A stretch of DNA of 46,650 nt, taken from positions 1 through 46,650 of the forward strand of contig UQNN01000018.1 in NCBI GenBank assembly GCA_900542445.1, given 5' to 3'. This document shows positions 31,536-39,341 of the stretch, piece after piece. Origin of the DNA: an uncultured Eubacteriales bacterium (GTDB lineage Bacteria; Bacillota; Clostridia; Christensenellales; Aristaeellaceae). The notes beneath the pieces were generated by a model. It saw nothing but the letters and a program-made list of their open reading frames with translations. It did no database searches and was not told the DNA's origin. The first letter of the stretch is position 1. Every line of letters begins with the position of its first letter. The translations under genes were made by a program, and so were the position numbers.

Positions 31536-32135
31536 ATGTTTTGGGATCGTGCCGCCGGGGTCTACGACCTGTTTGCCAACGTTTGGAACAAAAAGACGCA
31601 CGGGGCGCTTTGCGCGTATGTGGAAGCGCAGATTTCCCCGGCGGATGAGGTGCTGGAATGTGCGTGCGGGACGGGGCTGCTGACCGAAGGCATCGCGGCG
31701 AAATGCAAACGCCTTGTCGCGACGGATTTTTCCGAAAAGATGCTGGAAAAGGCGGAAAAGAAGTGCGGGAAGTTTGGCAATGTCACATTCAAGCGCGAAA
31801 ACATTCTGCAAATCGGCGAGCCGGACGGGCGGTTTGACGCGGTGGTGGCCGCTAACGTCATTCATCTGCTGGATGAGCCGCTTCGGGCGCTGGCGGAGCT
31901 TGACCGCGTCTGCCGCGGGGGCGGGAAAATCATCATCCCGACGTATATGAATGAGAATGAAAAGGGGCGGAACAGCGGCTTTTCGACCATTGTGGGCCGG
32001 GCGGGCGCGGATTTCAAGCGCGCGTTTACGCTGGATTCCTACAAGGCGTTTTTCAAGGCGGCGGGCTACGAAAACGTTGAATATGCGTTCTTTGAAGGGC
32101 GCGTGCCGTGCGCCGTGGCGGTGATACGGAAATAA
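31536..32135 (+). CDS. class I SAM-dependent methyltransferase (third of three)
   Basis: A 199-residue protein of the UbiE/Methyltransf_11 type: FWDRAAGVYDLFANVWNKKTH, motif I VLECACGTGLLTEGIAAKCKRLVATDFSEKMLEKAEKK, and FDAVVAANVIHLLDEPLRALAELDRVCRGGGKIIIPTY. AAGGAGG lies before the ATG, 18 bases after the second methyltransferase. The three are not close copies of each other, so this is a cluster rather than a recent tandem duplication. A terminator inside an inverted-repeat element follows. Confidence 0.88.
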   Translation: MFWDRAAGVYDLFANVWNKKTHGALCAYVEAQISPADEVLECACGTGLLTEGIAAKCKRLVATDFSEKMLEKAEKKCGKFGNVTFKRENILQIGEPDGRFDAVVAANVIHLLDEPLRALAELDRVCRGGGKIIIPTYMNENEKGRNSGFSTIVGRAGADFKRAFTLDSYKAFFKAAGYENVEYAFFEGRVPCAVAVIRK

Positions 32136-32143
32136 AGATGAGG

Positions 32144-32289
32144 CTCCTTCCGTCATGCCTACGGCATGCCACCTCCCTCCGTGAGGGAGGTCTTTTTTTG
32201 AACAAACAAGGGGATAAGCGCTCAGAATGGGCAAAATGAAAACGCCTCCCTCTTAGAGGGAGGTGTCGAACGAAGCGAGACGGAAGGAG
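32144..32289. repeat. 146-bp inverted-repeat (MITE-like) element
   Basis: The ends are inverted repeats: CTCCTTCCGTC (32144-32154) with GACGGAAGGAG (32279-32289), and CACCTCCCTC (32170-32179) with GAGGGAGGTG (32256-32265), with matching spacing. It ends exactly at the bioY stop codon. It carries no gene. Confidence 0.75.
32171..32198 (+). terminator. terminator after the methyltransferases
   Basis: ACCTCCC (32171-32177) pairs with GGGAGGT (32185-32191), then seven T. It lies in the left part of the inverted-repeat element. Confidence 0.8.
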
Positions 32290-32853
32290 TTACGCGGCAA
32301 ACCCCTGCGCGGCGAGGGGCTTGCGCAGACGCAGCGCGAGGAAGGCGGCGAGCAGAATCTTCACCACGTCGCCGGGGAGGAACGGGATCACGCAATAGCC
32401 CATGCTCGTGGCGAGGTTCATGCCGGTCAGCACCATGAACCAGATGGTGCCGAACGCATAGCAGACCGCCACGCCGAGCACCATGGACAGGCAGAGATTC
32501 TTGAAGTTAAACGCGAACTTGTGGGAGAGCGCGCCCACGATCAGCGCGCAGAGGATATAGCCCAGAATATAGCCGCCGGTCTTGCCGAAAAGCACCGCCG
32601 GGCCGCTGCCAAAACCGGCGAACACCGGCACGCCGATCACGCCCAGCAGCGCATAGACGACCATCGACAGCGCGCCGTATTTCCAGCCCAGCAGCGCGCC
32701 GCTCAGATGCACGGCGAACAGGGCGAGGTTAATCGGAATCATCGGCAGAGGAATCTGAATCTGGGAGCAGATTGCAGTCAGCGCGGCCATCAGCGCGCAG
32801 AGCACGAGGCTGCGCGTTGCAGAGCGGCGGGAAGAAGCGGCATTTTCGGACAT
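32290..32853 (-). CDS. bioY: biotin ECF transporter S component
   Basis: A 187-residue membrane protein with about six helices. SLVLCALMAALTAICSQIQIPLPMIPINLALFAVHLSGALLGWKYGALSMVVYALLGVIGVPVFAGFGSGPAVLFGKTGGYILGYI is the BioY signature region, and MGYCVIPFLPGDVVKILLAAFLALRL is the family's C-terminal end. It captures biotin for the energy-coupling factor importer. The gene stands alone on the minus strand, with its own promoter and a candidate BirA operator between promoter and gene, so repression by biotin-loaded BirA is likely. Confidence 0.94.
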   Translation of the reverse strand: MSENAASSRRSATRSLVLCALMAALTAICSQIQIPLPMIPINLALFAVHLSGALLGWKYGALSMVVYALLGVIGVPVFAGFGSGPAVLFGKTGGYILGYILCALIVGALSHKFAFNFKNLCLSMVLGVAVCYAFGTIWFMVLTGMNLATSMGYCVIPFLPGDVVKILLAAFLALRLRKPLAAQGFAA

Positions 32854-32871
32854 GGCGGAGACCTTCTTTCT

Positions 32872-32899
32872 GTAAACTTGAAATCAAAATAAAGTTGAC
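32872..32899 (-). promoter_or_regulatory. candidate BirA operator
   Basis: On the minus strand GTCAACTT and AAGTTTAC form an imperfect inverted repeat with a 12-base centre, between the -10 box and the bioY start. Spacing and half-sites resemble BirA operators (GTnAAC... GTTnAC) of biotin genes in Firmicutes. Confidence 0.45.
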
Positions 32900-32906
32900 G
32901 GCAAAC

Positions 32907-32935
32907 AGTGTACCATGCGGCGTGCCTGATGTCAA
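32907..32935 (-). promoter_or_regulatory. sigma-A promoter of bioY
   Basis: On the minus strand TTGACA (32935-32930), 17-base spacer, TACACT (32912-32907). Confidence 0.8.
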
Positions 32936-32979
32936 CCGCGAAACTATAAAAAGTTGACGGCGGCGCTCAGGACGCGCCC

Positions 32980-33008
32980 TTGTGTTTTGGCCTTGCTTCT
33001 GTTACAAT
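32980..33008 (+). promoter_or_regulatory. sigma-A promoter of argS
   Basis: TTGTGT (32980-32985), 17-base spacer, TACAAT (33003-33008), about 110 bases upstream of the start codon. No T-box leader features (such as the conserved AGGGTGG-type antiterminator bulge) were found in the leader. Confidence 0.6.
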
Positions 33009-33115
33009 AAAACGTAAACATCCGGAAAATGAGCCGGATCAAGGCCCGCCTGAGACGGGCGGACAGGCTTAAGAAATCCAGATGACCCGACGGATGACGA
33101 AGGAGAACAGAATCT

Positions 33116-34831
33116 ATGGATATGAAACTCAAGGTTGCGGAATATATCGCGCAGGCTGCTCAGCAGAGCTTTGAAAACTGCGCGCTCACGGGAAACGACG
33201 TCAGCGCGATGATCGAAACCCCGCCGGATAAAAAGATGGGCGATTATGCGCTGCCGTGCTTCCGCCTGTCCAAGACGATGCGCTGCGCGCCGCAGATGAT
33301 CGCGGGCAAACTGGCCGAAAAGATTGCCTGTGAGGAAATCGATCATGTGGAGGTTGTCGGCGGCTATCTGAACGTGTTTCTCCGCCGCGGCGGGCTGGCG
33401 CGCGACATCGTGGAAGCCGTGCTGAAAAATCCGGGGCGTTGGGGTTCCAGCGAAATTGGCAAAGGCAAGACGGTGTGCCTGGATTATTCCTCCATCAACA
33501 TTGCCAAGCGTTTCCACATCGGCCATCTGTCCACGACGATGATCGGCAACAGCCTCAAACGCATTTATGATTTCAACGGCTACACCACCGTGGGCATCAA
33601 CCACCTGGGCGACTGGGGCACGCAGTTCGGCAAGATGATCTGTGCCTACAAGAAGTGGGGCAACCGCGAAGAGGTTGAAAAGGGCGGCGTTCAGGCGATG
33701 GTCGATCTGTACGTCCGTTTCCACCACGAGGCGGAGCAGCATCCGGAGCTGGAGGACGAGGGCCGCGCATGGTTCAAGAAGATCGAGGACGGCGACCAGG
33801 AAGCCATGGAGATCTTCACGTGGTTCAAGGAAGTCACGCTCAAGGACACCCAGCGCGTGTACGACCTGCTGGGCGTGTCGTTTGATTCCTATGCGGGCGA
33901 GAGCTTTTACAACGACAAGATGGCGCCCGTCGTTGAGGAACTGCGCGAAAAGGGTCTGCTGATCGAATCTCAGGGCGCTCAGGTCGTCGATTTGGAGGCC
34001 TACGGCATGCCGCCGGCCCTGATTCTGCGCAGCGACGGCGCGACGCTCTACATCACCCGCGATCTTGCGGCAGCATTCTACCGCCATAACACGTATCACT
34101 TTGACAAGTGCCTGTACGTGGTGGCCTATCAGCAGAACCTGCACTTCAAGCAGCTGTTCAAGATCATCGAGCTGATGGGGCACGACTGGTACAAGGGCAT
34201 GGAGCACGTCTCCTTCGGTATGGTCAGCTACGAGGGCCGCGCGCTGTCCACCCGCGAGGGCTATGTCGTCTATCTGGAAGACCTGCTGAACAAGGCGGTC
34301 GAGAAGGCGCGGGAGATCATCGAGGAAAAGAGCCCGAATTTGCCCAACAAGGACGAGGTGGCGCGTCAGGTCGGCGTGGGCGCGGTAGTCTATTTCGACC
34401 TGCACAACGACCGCAACAAGGATATCGATTTCCGCTGGGAGCGCGCGCTCAACTTTGACGGCGAAACCGGCCCGTATGTGCAGTATACGCACGCGCGCTG
34501 CTGCTCGGTGCTGCGCAAGGCGGAGGCGTTTGCCGCGGCCGAGCCGGATTACGGCGTGATTACCGACGACGAGGCGCAGGATGTGCTGATGCTGATTTCG
34601 CACTTCCCGCAGGTGGTGCGCAAGGCGATGGAGCAGAGCGAGCCGTCGCTGATCACCCGCCACACGACCCAGCTGGCGCAGGCCTACAACAAGTATTACT
34701 TTGAGCACCGCATCATGGACGAGAGCGACCCGGCGGGCACGGCGGCGCGCGTGAACCTGACCCGCGCCGTCCGCGACGTGATCAGGACGGGCCTGTATCT
34801 CATCGGCGTGGAAGCGCCGGAGCGGATGTAA
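33116..34831 (+). CDS. argS: arginine-tRNA ligase
   Basis: A 571-residue class I aminoacyl-tRNA synthetase. The N-terminal Add-1 domain (~1-100) contains ETPPDKKMGDYALPCF; the HIGH motif is FHIGHL in NIAKRFHIGHLSTTMIGNSL (~138-143); LGDWGTQFGKMICAY is characteristic of ArgRS; the KMSKS position reads ALSTREG, as in the many arginine enzymes that lack the canonical Lys. The C-terminal anticodon-binding domain ends ...GTAARVNLTRAVRDVIRTGLYLIGVEAPERM, the normal ArgRS end. AAGGAG lies before the ATG. Confidence 0.96.
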   Translation: MDMKLKVAEYIAQAAQQSFENCALTGNDVSAMIETPPDKKMGDYALPCFRLSKTMRCAPQMIAGKLAEKIACEEIDHVEVVGGYLNVFLRRGGLARDIVEAVLKNPGRWGSSEIGKGKTVCLDYSSINIAKRFHIGHLSTTMIGNSLKRIYDFNGYTTVGINHLGDWGTQFGKMICAYKKWGNREEVEKGGVQAMVDLYVRFHHEAEQHPELEDEGRAWFKKIEDGDQEAMEIFTWFKEVTLKDTQRVYDLLGVSFDSYAGESFYNDKMAPVVEELREKGLLIESQGAQVVDLEAYGMPPALILRSDGATLYITRDLAAAFYRHNTYHFDKCLYVVAYQQNLHFKQLFKIIELMGHDWYKGMEHVSFGMVSYEGRALSTREGYVVYLEDLLNKAVEKAREIIEEKSPNLPNKDEVARQVGVGAVVYFDLHNDRNKDIDFRWERALNFDGETGPYVQYTHARCCSVLRKAEAFAAAEPDYGVITDDEAQDVLMLISHFPQVVRKAMEQSEPSLITRHTTQLAQAYNKYYFEHRIMDESDPAGTAARVNLTRAVRDVIRTGLYLIGVEAPERM

Positions 34832-34840
34832 AGGGAGACG

Positions 34841-34984
34841 TTTGGGACTCCGTCCCAAGCCCTGCCGAGAACCTGAGGTTCTTGGATTTCCCTCTTATGG
34901 ATTTTTTGATGTGATTTTATGTGGGAGGTGCAGGAACCTCAGGTTCCTGCCGGAGTTTGAGGCGGAGCCTCAAGCGGTCCCAAA
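34841..34984. repeat. 144-bp inverted-repeat (MITE-like) element
   Basis: Terminal inverted repeats TTTGGGAC (34841-34848) and GTCCCAAA (34977-34984). Inside are related inner arms (GAGAACCTGAGGTTCTTGG at ~34867 and a palindrome with nine-base arms at 34931-34949) and an AT-rich centre. It fills the gap between argS and the DUF815 gene. No coding sequence is supported. Confidence 0.7.
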
Positions 34985-34996
34985 GCGAGGTACGCT

Positions 34997-36286
34997 ATGG
35001 ATATCGGACAGCTTCGCGGGCTTTTGCTCGATTTGGAATGCATGACGGCCTTGCGCCACACGCTCAAAAACAGGGCGGTTGCGGCGTTGGTTGCGTTGTG
35101 CCGCGAATGCGCGCGGGACGACGCGTCCGAAGCGGCGCTGACGGCGGCCTACTGCCGCGCTTACGACGCGTGGCTGGACGCGGCGGCGCACGGGCGCGGC
35201 GGTTTTGCGCGCGAAGCGCTGGAAGCGGTGTTGTTTGAAGAAAGCCCGGCGGCGCTGCTTTGCGCGCGGATGGATGTTCTGCCGTACAGCCTGACCAACG
35301 CGATGGCGAACGATTTGGACGCGCTGGGGCGGCTGACGGCGATCGAACCGGCGATGTTTCTGCTCTTATGCGAGCGCGCGGGGATGAGCGGGCAGACGGC
35401 GGCGCGTCTGCCTGTCTGGGAACCGACGCTGGGCAGCGCGTTCAGCGATCCGCGTCTGTCCAAAGCGATGCTGAGCCGCGAGGGCGTGTCGCTTGTATCG
35501 GCGTTTTTCAAGAAGCAGGGAACGGGGCTGTTTGCCCGCTGCCCCGGCAGCACGTGGGTGGGCGAGAGCGAAAAATATCCGCTCGGTCTGCGCGGCATCC
35601 GCCAGCCGGACCCGATTCGACTGGAAGACATGGTGCTCTATGAAAAGGAGCGCGGCGTGCTGGTGGAAAACACGCGTCGGCTGCTGGACGGGCGGCAGGC
35701 GTGCAACATTCTGCTTTACGGCGACAAGGGCACGGGCAAATCCGCGACGGTTAAGGCGCTGCTGAGCAGCCTGTGGCTGGAGGGCTTGCGCATCGTCGAG
35801 GTGCCGCTGGCGCAGCTGACCCATCTGCCGACGATTTTCTCAATTCTGCGCGATCAGCCGGGCAAATTCATCGTGTTTGTGGATGATCTGGCGTTCAACG
35901 ATTCCTGTCCGGAATACACGGCGCTCAAAACGGTTTTGGAGGGCGGCCTTGAGGCGCGTCCGGCGAACGTCGTCGTCTATGCGACGAGCAACCGCCGCAA
36001 CATCGTCCGCCAGCGTTTCTCCGAGCGGCAGGACGACGTGAATGAACGCGACACGCTGGAGGAAAAATTCTCTCTGGCGGATCGTTTTGATCTGCGGCTG
36101 ACATTTTCCGCGCCGACTCAGGAAGAATACTTCACCATCTGCCGCGCGTTGCTGGATGCGCGCGGGGTGAAATACGACTGGGAGACGCTGATGCCGCGCG
36201 CCCGCGCGTGGACGGTGAGCCACAACGGCTGTTCTCCGCGCATTGCGAGGCAGTTTGTGGATTATATCGCGGGCGGAGAAGCATGA
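34997..36286 (+). CDS. DUF815 family AAA ATPase
   Basis: A 429-residue protein. Residues 1-190 are a helical, Ala/Arg-rich domain; residues ~215-425 are an AAA-type ATPase with Walker A GDKGTGKSATVKA, Walker B FIVFVDDLAFN, sensor ATSNRRNIV, and the DUF815 hallmark SDRF-like SLADRFDLRLTFSAPTQEEYFTI. DUF815 proteins are widespread and uncharacterised. No catalytic residue is missing, so it should bind and hydrolyse ATP. It overlaps the next gene by ATGA and so shares a transcript with two membrane proteins. The upstream MITE-like element ends only 12 bases before its start. Confidence 0.9.
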   Translation: MDIGQLRGLLLDLECMTALRHTLKNRAVAALVALCRECARDDASEAALTAAYCRAYDAWLDAAAHGRGGFAREALEAVLFEESPAALLCARMDVLPYSLTNAMANDLDALGRLTAIEPAMFLLLCERAGMSGQTAARLPVWEPTLGSAFSDPRLSKAMLSREGVSLVSAFFKKQGTGLFARCPGSTWVGESEKYPLGLRGIRQPDPIRLEDMVLYEKERGVLVENTRRLLDGRQACNILLYGDKGTGKSATVKALLSSLWLEGLRIVEVPLAQLTHLPTIFSILRDQPGKFIVFVDDLAFNDSCPEYTALKTVLEGGLEARPANVVVYATSNRRNIVRQRFSERQDDVNERDTLEEKFSLADRFDLRLTFSAPTQEEYFTICRALLDARGVKYDWETLMPRARAWTVSHNGCSPRIARQFVDYIAGGEA

Positions 36287-37500
36287 AAAAGACGATTTTA
36301 AAGGGCGCGGCCATGCTGCTGGGCGGCGTTCTGCTGGGCACGCTGCTGATGATTGCGGCATACGCCATTCCGCCGGAAACCGTCTGGGAAAACGTGCGCG
36401 TTTCGGCGCAGACGTTGGCAAACGAAGGGCTGCGATACGAGGCGATCGACGGCTATCACGCCAGCAGGCTGGATGATTTCACGGACGCGATCATGATCGG
36501 CAACGCCGTGCTGACGACGGAAGACCCGGTGGAAAGCGCGATGACGGCGCGGCACTTTGCGGGCGGCGAGACCATCGGCACGCTGATGCGCTATCTGGAT
36601 GGCGAGGATGTGCCGACGGAATCCTACGCGCGGTATTGGCACGGCTATCTGGCCGCGCTCAAGCCGCTGCTGATGGTGATGAACCTGAACTCGATCCGCG
36701 TGCTGAACATGTATGCGCAGCTGGCGCTGGTGCTCTGGACTGCGGCGCTGATGGTTCGGCGCGGGCTTTCGCGGCACGTGCTGGCGCTGTTTGCGGCCTA
36801 CGCGAGCTTATGCCCGGCGGCGGTGATGCAGTCGTTGCAATACTCGACGGCGTTTTATGTCGCTTTCGGCGCGATGGCCGTTCTGCTTTGGACGGACGGG
36901 CGGATGAACGACGCGCTGTTTTTCATGGCGGTCGGCATGCTGACCAGTTTTGTCGATTTTCTGACCTACCCCATTGCAACGCTGGGCCTGCCGCTGGCGG
37001 CGCGCATGGCGCTGCGGCAGAAGCAGGAGAAGCCGTGTGGCTTGGCGGATTTTGTGAAAATCTGTTTGAGCTGGGGAATCGGCTACGCGGGCATGTGGAG
37101 CGGAAAATGGCTCATGGCGGCGCTGCTGACCGGGCAGAATGTGTTTGCGGAAGCCGGAAGCGCGATGGGCAACCGTCTCGGCGCAGTGGACGACAGCGGC
37201 GTGGAGCTGGCATTGACGACCGGCGTGCAGGAGAATCTGCGGATCATGTTCAACCCGCTGACGGTGCTGATGCTGCTGGGCGTACTGGCGGTCTGCGCGC
37301 TGCTATGGCTGCGCGTCGGCGGCAGGCCGGACGTGAAGCGGCTTGGGCCGTATCTGCTCTGCACGCTTCTGCCCATCGCCTGGTACATGGCGCTGCTGAA
37401 CCATTCGGCGGAGCACGCGTTCTTCACGTACAGGGCGCTGTGCGTGACTATATTCGCGGCGGTGAGCATGGCGATTCCGACAGGAAAGGCGGAGACATGA
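36283..37500 (+). CDS. multi-pass membrane protein of unknown function
   Basis: A 405-residue integral membrane protein: one N-terminal helix (~6-28), an extracytoplasmic domain (~30-135, AIDGYHASRLDDFTDAIMIGNAV... TESYARYWHGYLAALKPL), then about eight helices to residue 400. The layout, with an acidic residue after the first helix and a large first outside loop, is like GT-C type lipid-linked sugar transferases, but no family motif is certain. It starts by ATGA overlap with the DUF815 gene and ends by ATGA overlap with the next. Confidence 0.65.
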   Translation: MKKTILKGAAMLLGGVLLGTLLMIAAYAIPPETVWENVRVSAQTLANEGLRYEAIDGYHASRLDDFTDAIMIGNAVLTTEDPVESAMTARHFAGGETIGTLMRYLDGEDVPTESYARYWHGYLAALKPLLMVMNLNSIRVLNMYAQLALVLWTAALMVRRGLSRHVLALFAAYASLCPAAVMQSLQYSTAFYVAFGAMAVLLWTDGRMNDALFFMAVGMLTSFVDFLTYPIATLGLPLAARMALRQKQEKPCGLADFVKICLSWGIGYAGMWSGKWLMAALLTGQNVFAEAGSAMGNRLGAVDDSGVELALTTGVQENLRIMFNPLTVLMLLGVLAVCALLWLRVGGRPDVKRLGPYLLCTLLPIAWYMALLNHSAEHAFFTYRALCVTIFAAVSMAIPTGKAET

Positions 37501-37994
37501 GCGGCAAAAAGAAACGCAGCCGATGGATCGGCGCGCTGGCGGCGCTTTTGGGCGTGGTCTGCGCGCTGATTCTGTGCGCGCTGTTTTATGGCACGATGGT
37601 CTATCAGCTGGCCGGGGAGAGCGGGGAAGACGCTGCGCCGGCAGGCGGAACGCTGGCGCTGAGCGCCGGAACGCTGGAAGACGAAAGCCGCCAAAACATC
37701 CGGATGGGCGGCAAAACCTGCGACGTGCTGACCCGGACGTATCGGCTGGAAGGCGGCGCGCAGGTGCAGGCCGTGACTGCCAGCCCGGCGGCTTACATCG
37801 AGCGGATGAAAGAGGAAGGCTGGCAGGCGCAGCTCATCACCGGCTTTGCCATCGGCCCGCTGGACGCGATTTACGCCGTCAGCGGGGAAAACGCGATGCT
37901 CTGCGCGCAGAGCGGCCAGACCGTATACATGATTCTCGCTCAGGCGGACGAGAACGCGCTGTACGCGCTCGGCGCGGACGCGGTTTTTGAATGA
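37497..37994 (+). CDS. single-pass membrane protein of unknown function
   Basis: A 165-residue protein: a short Lys/Arg-rich cytoplasmic tail, one membrane helix (~12-35, IGALAALLGVVCALILCALFYGTMVY), and an extracytoplasmic domain of ~125 residues with a strand-rich region (GKTCDVLTRTYRLEGGAQVQAVTASPAAYIERMKEEGWQAQLITGFAIGPLDAIYAV). The residues ...MKEEGWQAQLITGFAIGPLDAIYA resemble a DUF4367-type fold only loosely. It overlaps the upstream membrane-protein gene by ATGA and is followed by a strong terminator, so it closes the DUF815 operon. Confidence 0.65.
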   Translation: MSGKKKRSRWIGALAALLGVVCALILCALFYGTMVYQLAGESGEDAAPAGGTLALSAGTLEDESRQNIRMGGKTCDVLTRTYRLEGGAQVQAVTASPAAYIERMKEEGWQAQLITGFAIGPLDAIYAVSGENAMLCAQSGQTVYMILAQADENALYALGADAVFE

Positions 37995-38001
37995 AGGCAG
38001 A

Positions 38002-38029
38002 CCCGGCACGACACGCGCCGGGCCTTTTT
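38002..38029 (+). terminator. terminator of the DUF815 operon
   Basis: CCCGGC (38002-38007) pairs with GCCGGG (38017-38022), followed by CCTTTTT. Confidence 0.8.
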
Positions 38030-38064
38030 CTGTCTGGATTTTTCAGGCTGACGATCCTGAAAAA

Positions 38065-38104
38065 TGGAGAAAACGGGAGAAAACAGGAGAAAACGGGAGG
38101 AGAC
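38065..38104 (+). repeat. tandem decamer repeat upstream of the rpmG promoter
   Basis: Four copies of a ten-base unit, nGGAGAAAAC, the last one imperfect. It lies 33-72 bases upstream of the -35 box of the rpmG promoter, next to an inverted repeat (TTTTTCAGG/CCTGAAAAA, 38039-38063). Confidence 0.7.
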
Positions 38105-38136
38105 CGGAACTAATCAAAAAAACTTGCAAAAAACGG

Positions 38137-38165
38137 TTGACAAGCATAGCCGCCGGGTGTACAAT
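38137..38165 (+). promoter_or_regulatory. sigma-A promoter of the rpmG-secE-nusG cluster
   Basis: TTGACA (38137-38142), 17-base spacer, TACAAT (38160-38165), about 55 bases before rpmG. Confidence 0.9.
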
Positions 38166-38220
38166 ATGCAGGCATGTTTGACGGACGAGTAGTCCGCTTT
38201 TTGAGAAGGAGGTGTCTTGT

Positions 38221-38385
38221 ATGGCTGCTGCTGGTGTGCGCGTGAAGATCACGCTGGCCTGCACGGAGTGCAAGCAACGTAATTACAACACGATGAAGAA
38301 TAAGCGCAACAATCCGGACCGTATCGAAATGAGCAAATACTGCCGTTTCTGCAAGAAGCACACGGTTCACAAGGAAACCCGCTAA
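38221..38385 (+). CDS. rpmG: 50S ribosomal protein L33
   Basis: A 54-residue zinc-binding ribosomal protein, too short to appear in most ORF surveys. It reads MAAAGVRVKITLACTECKQRN..., with CxxC pairs at Cys14/Cys17 and Cys41/Cys44 and the end KKHTVHKETR. The Cys+ form is expected when zinc is plentiful. AAGGAGGTG lies before ATG 38221. rpmG immediately before secE-nusG is the usual Firmicutes order. Confidence 0.97.
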   Translation: MAAAGVRVKITLACTECKQRNYNTMKNKRNNPDRIEMSKYCRFCKKHTVHKETR

Positions 38386-38419
38386 TTCACGCGACAAGAC
38401 GGACAAGGATGTGAAAGAG

Positions 38420-38683
38420 ATGTCTGAAACCAAAGGCGCGAAGAAAACCGAAAAACCCGGTTTCTTCACCCGCGCGAAGAATTGGATCGTCGCCCTGCCT
38501 GGCCGCATTTCCGGTGCGTTCAAGAACATGGTCGCCGAGCTGAAGAAGGTCGCGTGGCCGTCCAAGAAGGATCTCATCAATTACTCGATCGTCGTCATCG
38601 CGTTCGTCGTGGTGCTGGCGATTGTCGTCGGTCTGCTGGATACCGGTTCCTCGTTCCTGGTCAAGAAGCTCATCGAGCTGTAA
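38420..38683 (+). CDS. secE: preprotein translocase subunit SecE
   Basis: An 87-residue membrane protein: a charged N-terminal part, then the conserved NMVAELKKVAWPSKKDLINYSIVVIAFVVVLAIVVGLLD, where the amphipathic helix with W-P-s-k-k-d leads into the single membrane helix of the small SecE form. It clamps SecY in the protein-export channel. A GTG at 38411 is an alternative start with AAGGA just upstream; ATG 38420 gives a more usual spacing. nusG follows after 23 bases. Confidence 0.95.
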   Translation: MSETKGAKKTEKPGFFTRAKNWIVALPGRISGAFKNMVAELKKVAWPSKKDLINYSIVVIAFVVVLAIVVGLLDTGSSFLVKKLIEL

Positions 38684-38706
38684 GACCTGACCACAGGAGG
38701 GTTAAC

Positions 38707-39228
38707 ATGGCGGACGAGAAGGCCCTTTGGTATGTTGTGCATACCTATTCGGGTTATGAAAACAAAGTCGCCAACGATCTCGTCAAGACGGTGGAAAACA
38801 ACGGCATGGGCGACCTGATTCAGGAAGTCACCGTGCCGATTGAGGAAGTCGTCGAGATCCGCAATGGCAAGCCTCATACCATTCAGCACAAGCTCTTTCC
38901 CGGCTACGTCCTGGTCAAGATGATCAAGACGACGGAGACGTGGTACGTCGTGCGCAACACGCGCGGCGTGACCGGTTTTGTCGGCCCGGGAAGCGAGCCG
39001 ATTCCGCTGACGGACGAGGAATATGAGCGAATGACCAGCTGCCAGGGCACCATCCGCATCGATCTTGAGCCGGGCGACAACGTTCGGATCAAGACCGGCA
39101 GCGTGGAGAACGCCATCGGCACGGTCGAAGAGATCAACGCCGAAGAGCACAAGGTCAAGGTCTCCATCGAGATCCTCAACCGCAAGACGACGGTGGAGTA
39201 TGACATTTCCGAGGTGGAGCGCCTGTAA
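38707..39228 (+). CDS. nusG: transcription termination/antitermination factor NusG
   Basis: A 173-residue protein with the N-terminal NGN domain (LWYVVHTYSGYENKVANDL... HKLFPGYVLVKMI... WYVVRNTRGVTGFVG) and a C-terminal KOW domain (PGDNVRIKTGSVENAIGTVEEINAEEHKVKVSIEILNRKTTVEYDISEVERL). It binds RNA polymerase and affects pausing and termination. GGAGGG lies before ATG 38707. The secE-nusG-rplK-rplA order is standard. Confidence 0.97.
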   Translation: MADEKALWYVVHTYSGYENKVANDLVKTVENNGMGDLIQEVTVPIEEVVEIRNGKPHTIQHKLFPGYVLVKMIKTTETWYVVRNTRGVTGFVGPGSEPIPLTDEEYERMTSCQGTIRIDLEPGDNVRIKTGSVENAIGTVEEINAEEHKVKVSIEILNRKTTVEYDISEVERL

Positions 39229-39284
39229 GGCGGCCGCGTCGGAAAGACGAAACAGACAACCCCCGGAGGACGCCTCCGGTTGTT

Positions 39285-39336
39285 GAAAAGGCTCGTTTCC
39301 GGGCAGGAAACGGGCGTCAGCCCGGCCCGCTTTTTT
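39285..39336 (+). terminator. hairpins and T-run between nusG and rplK
   Basis: GTTTCC/GGAAAC and the alternative CCGGGC/GCCCGG pairings can form before TTTTTT at 39331-39336. It may be a terminator or attenuator in the rplK leader. The pairings compete, so the exact structure is not certain. Confidence 0.4.
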
Positions 39337-39341
39337 AGCAG

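Noticed and set aside
33009..33115. T-box riboswitch in the argS leader
   Set aside because: The leader of about 100 bases is too short for a T-box, and neither specifier stem nor antiterminator consensus is visible.
34842..35045. 67-codon plus-strand frame between argS and the DUF815 gene
   Set aside because: It translates the inverted-repeat element and runs into the DUF815 gene in another frame.
38065..38104. CRISPR-like short repeats
   Set aside because: The units are ten bases without spacers and lie at a promoter; no cas gene is near. They are tandem repeats, not a CRISPR array.
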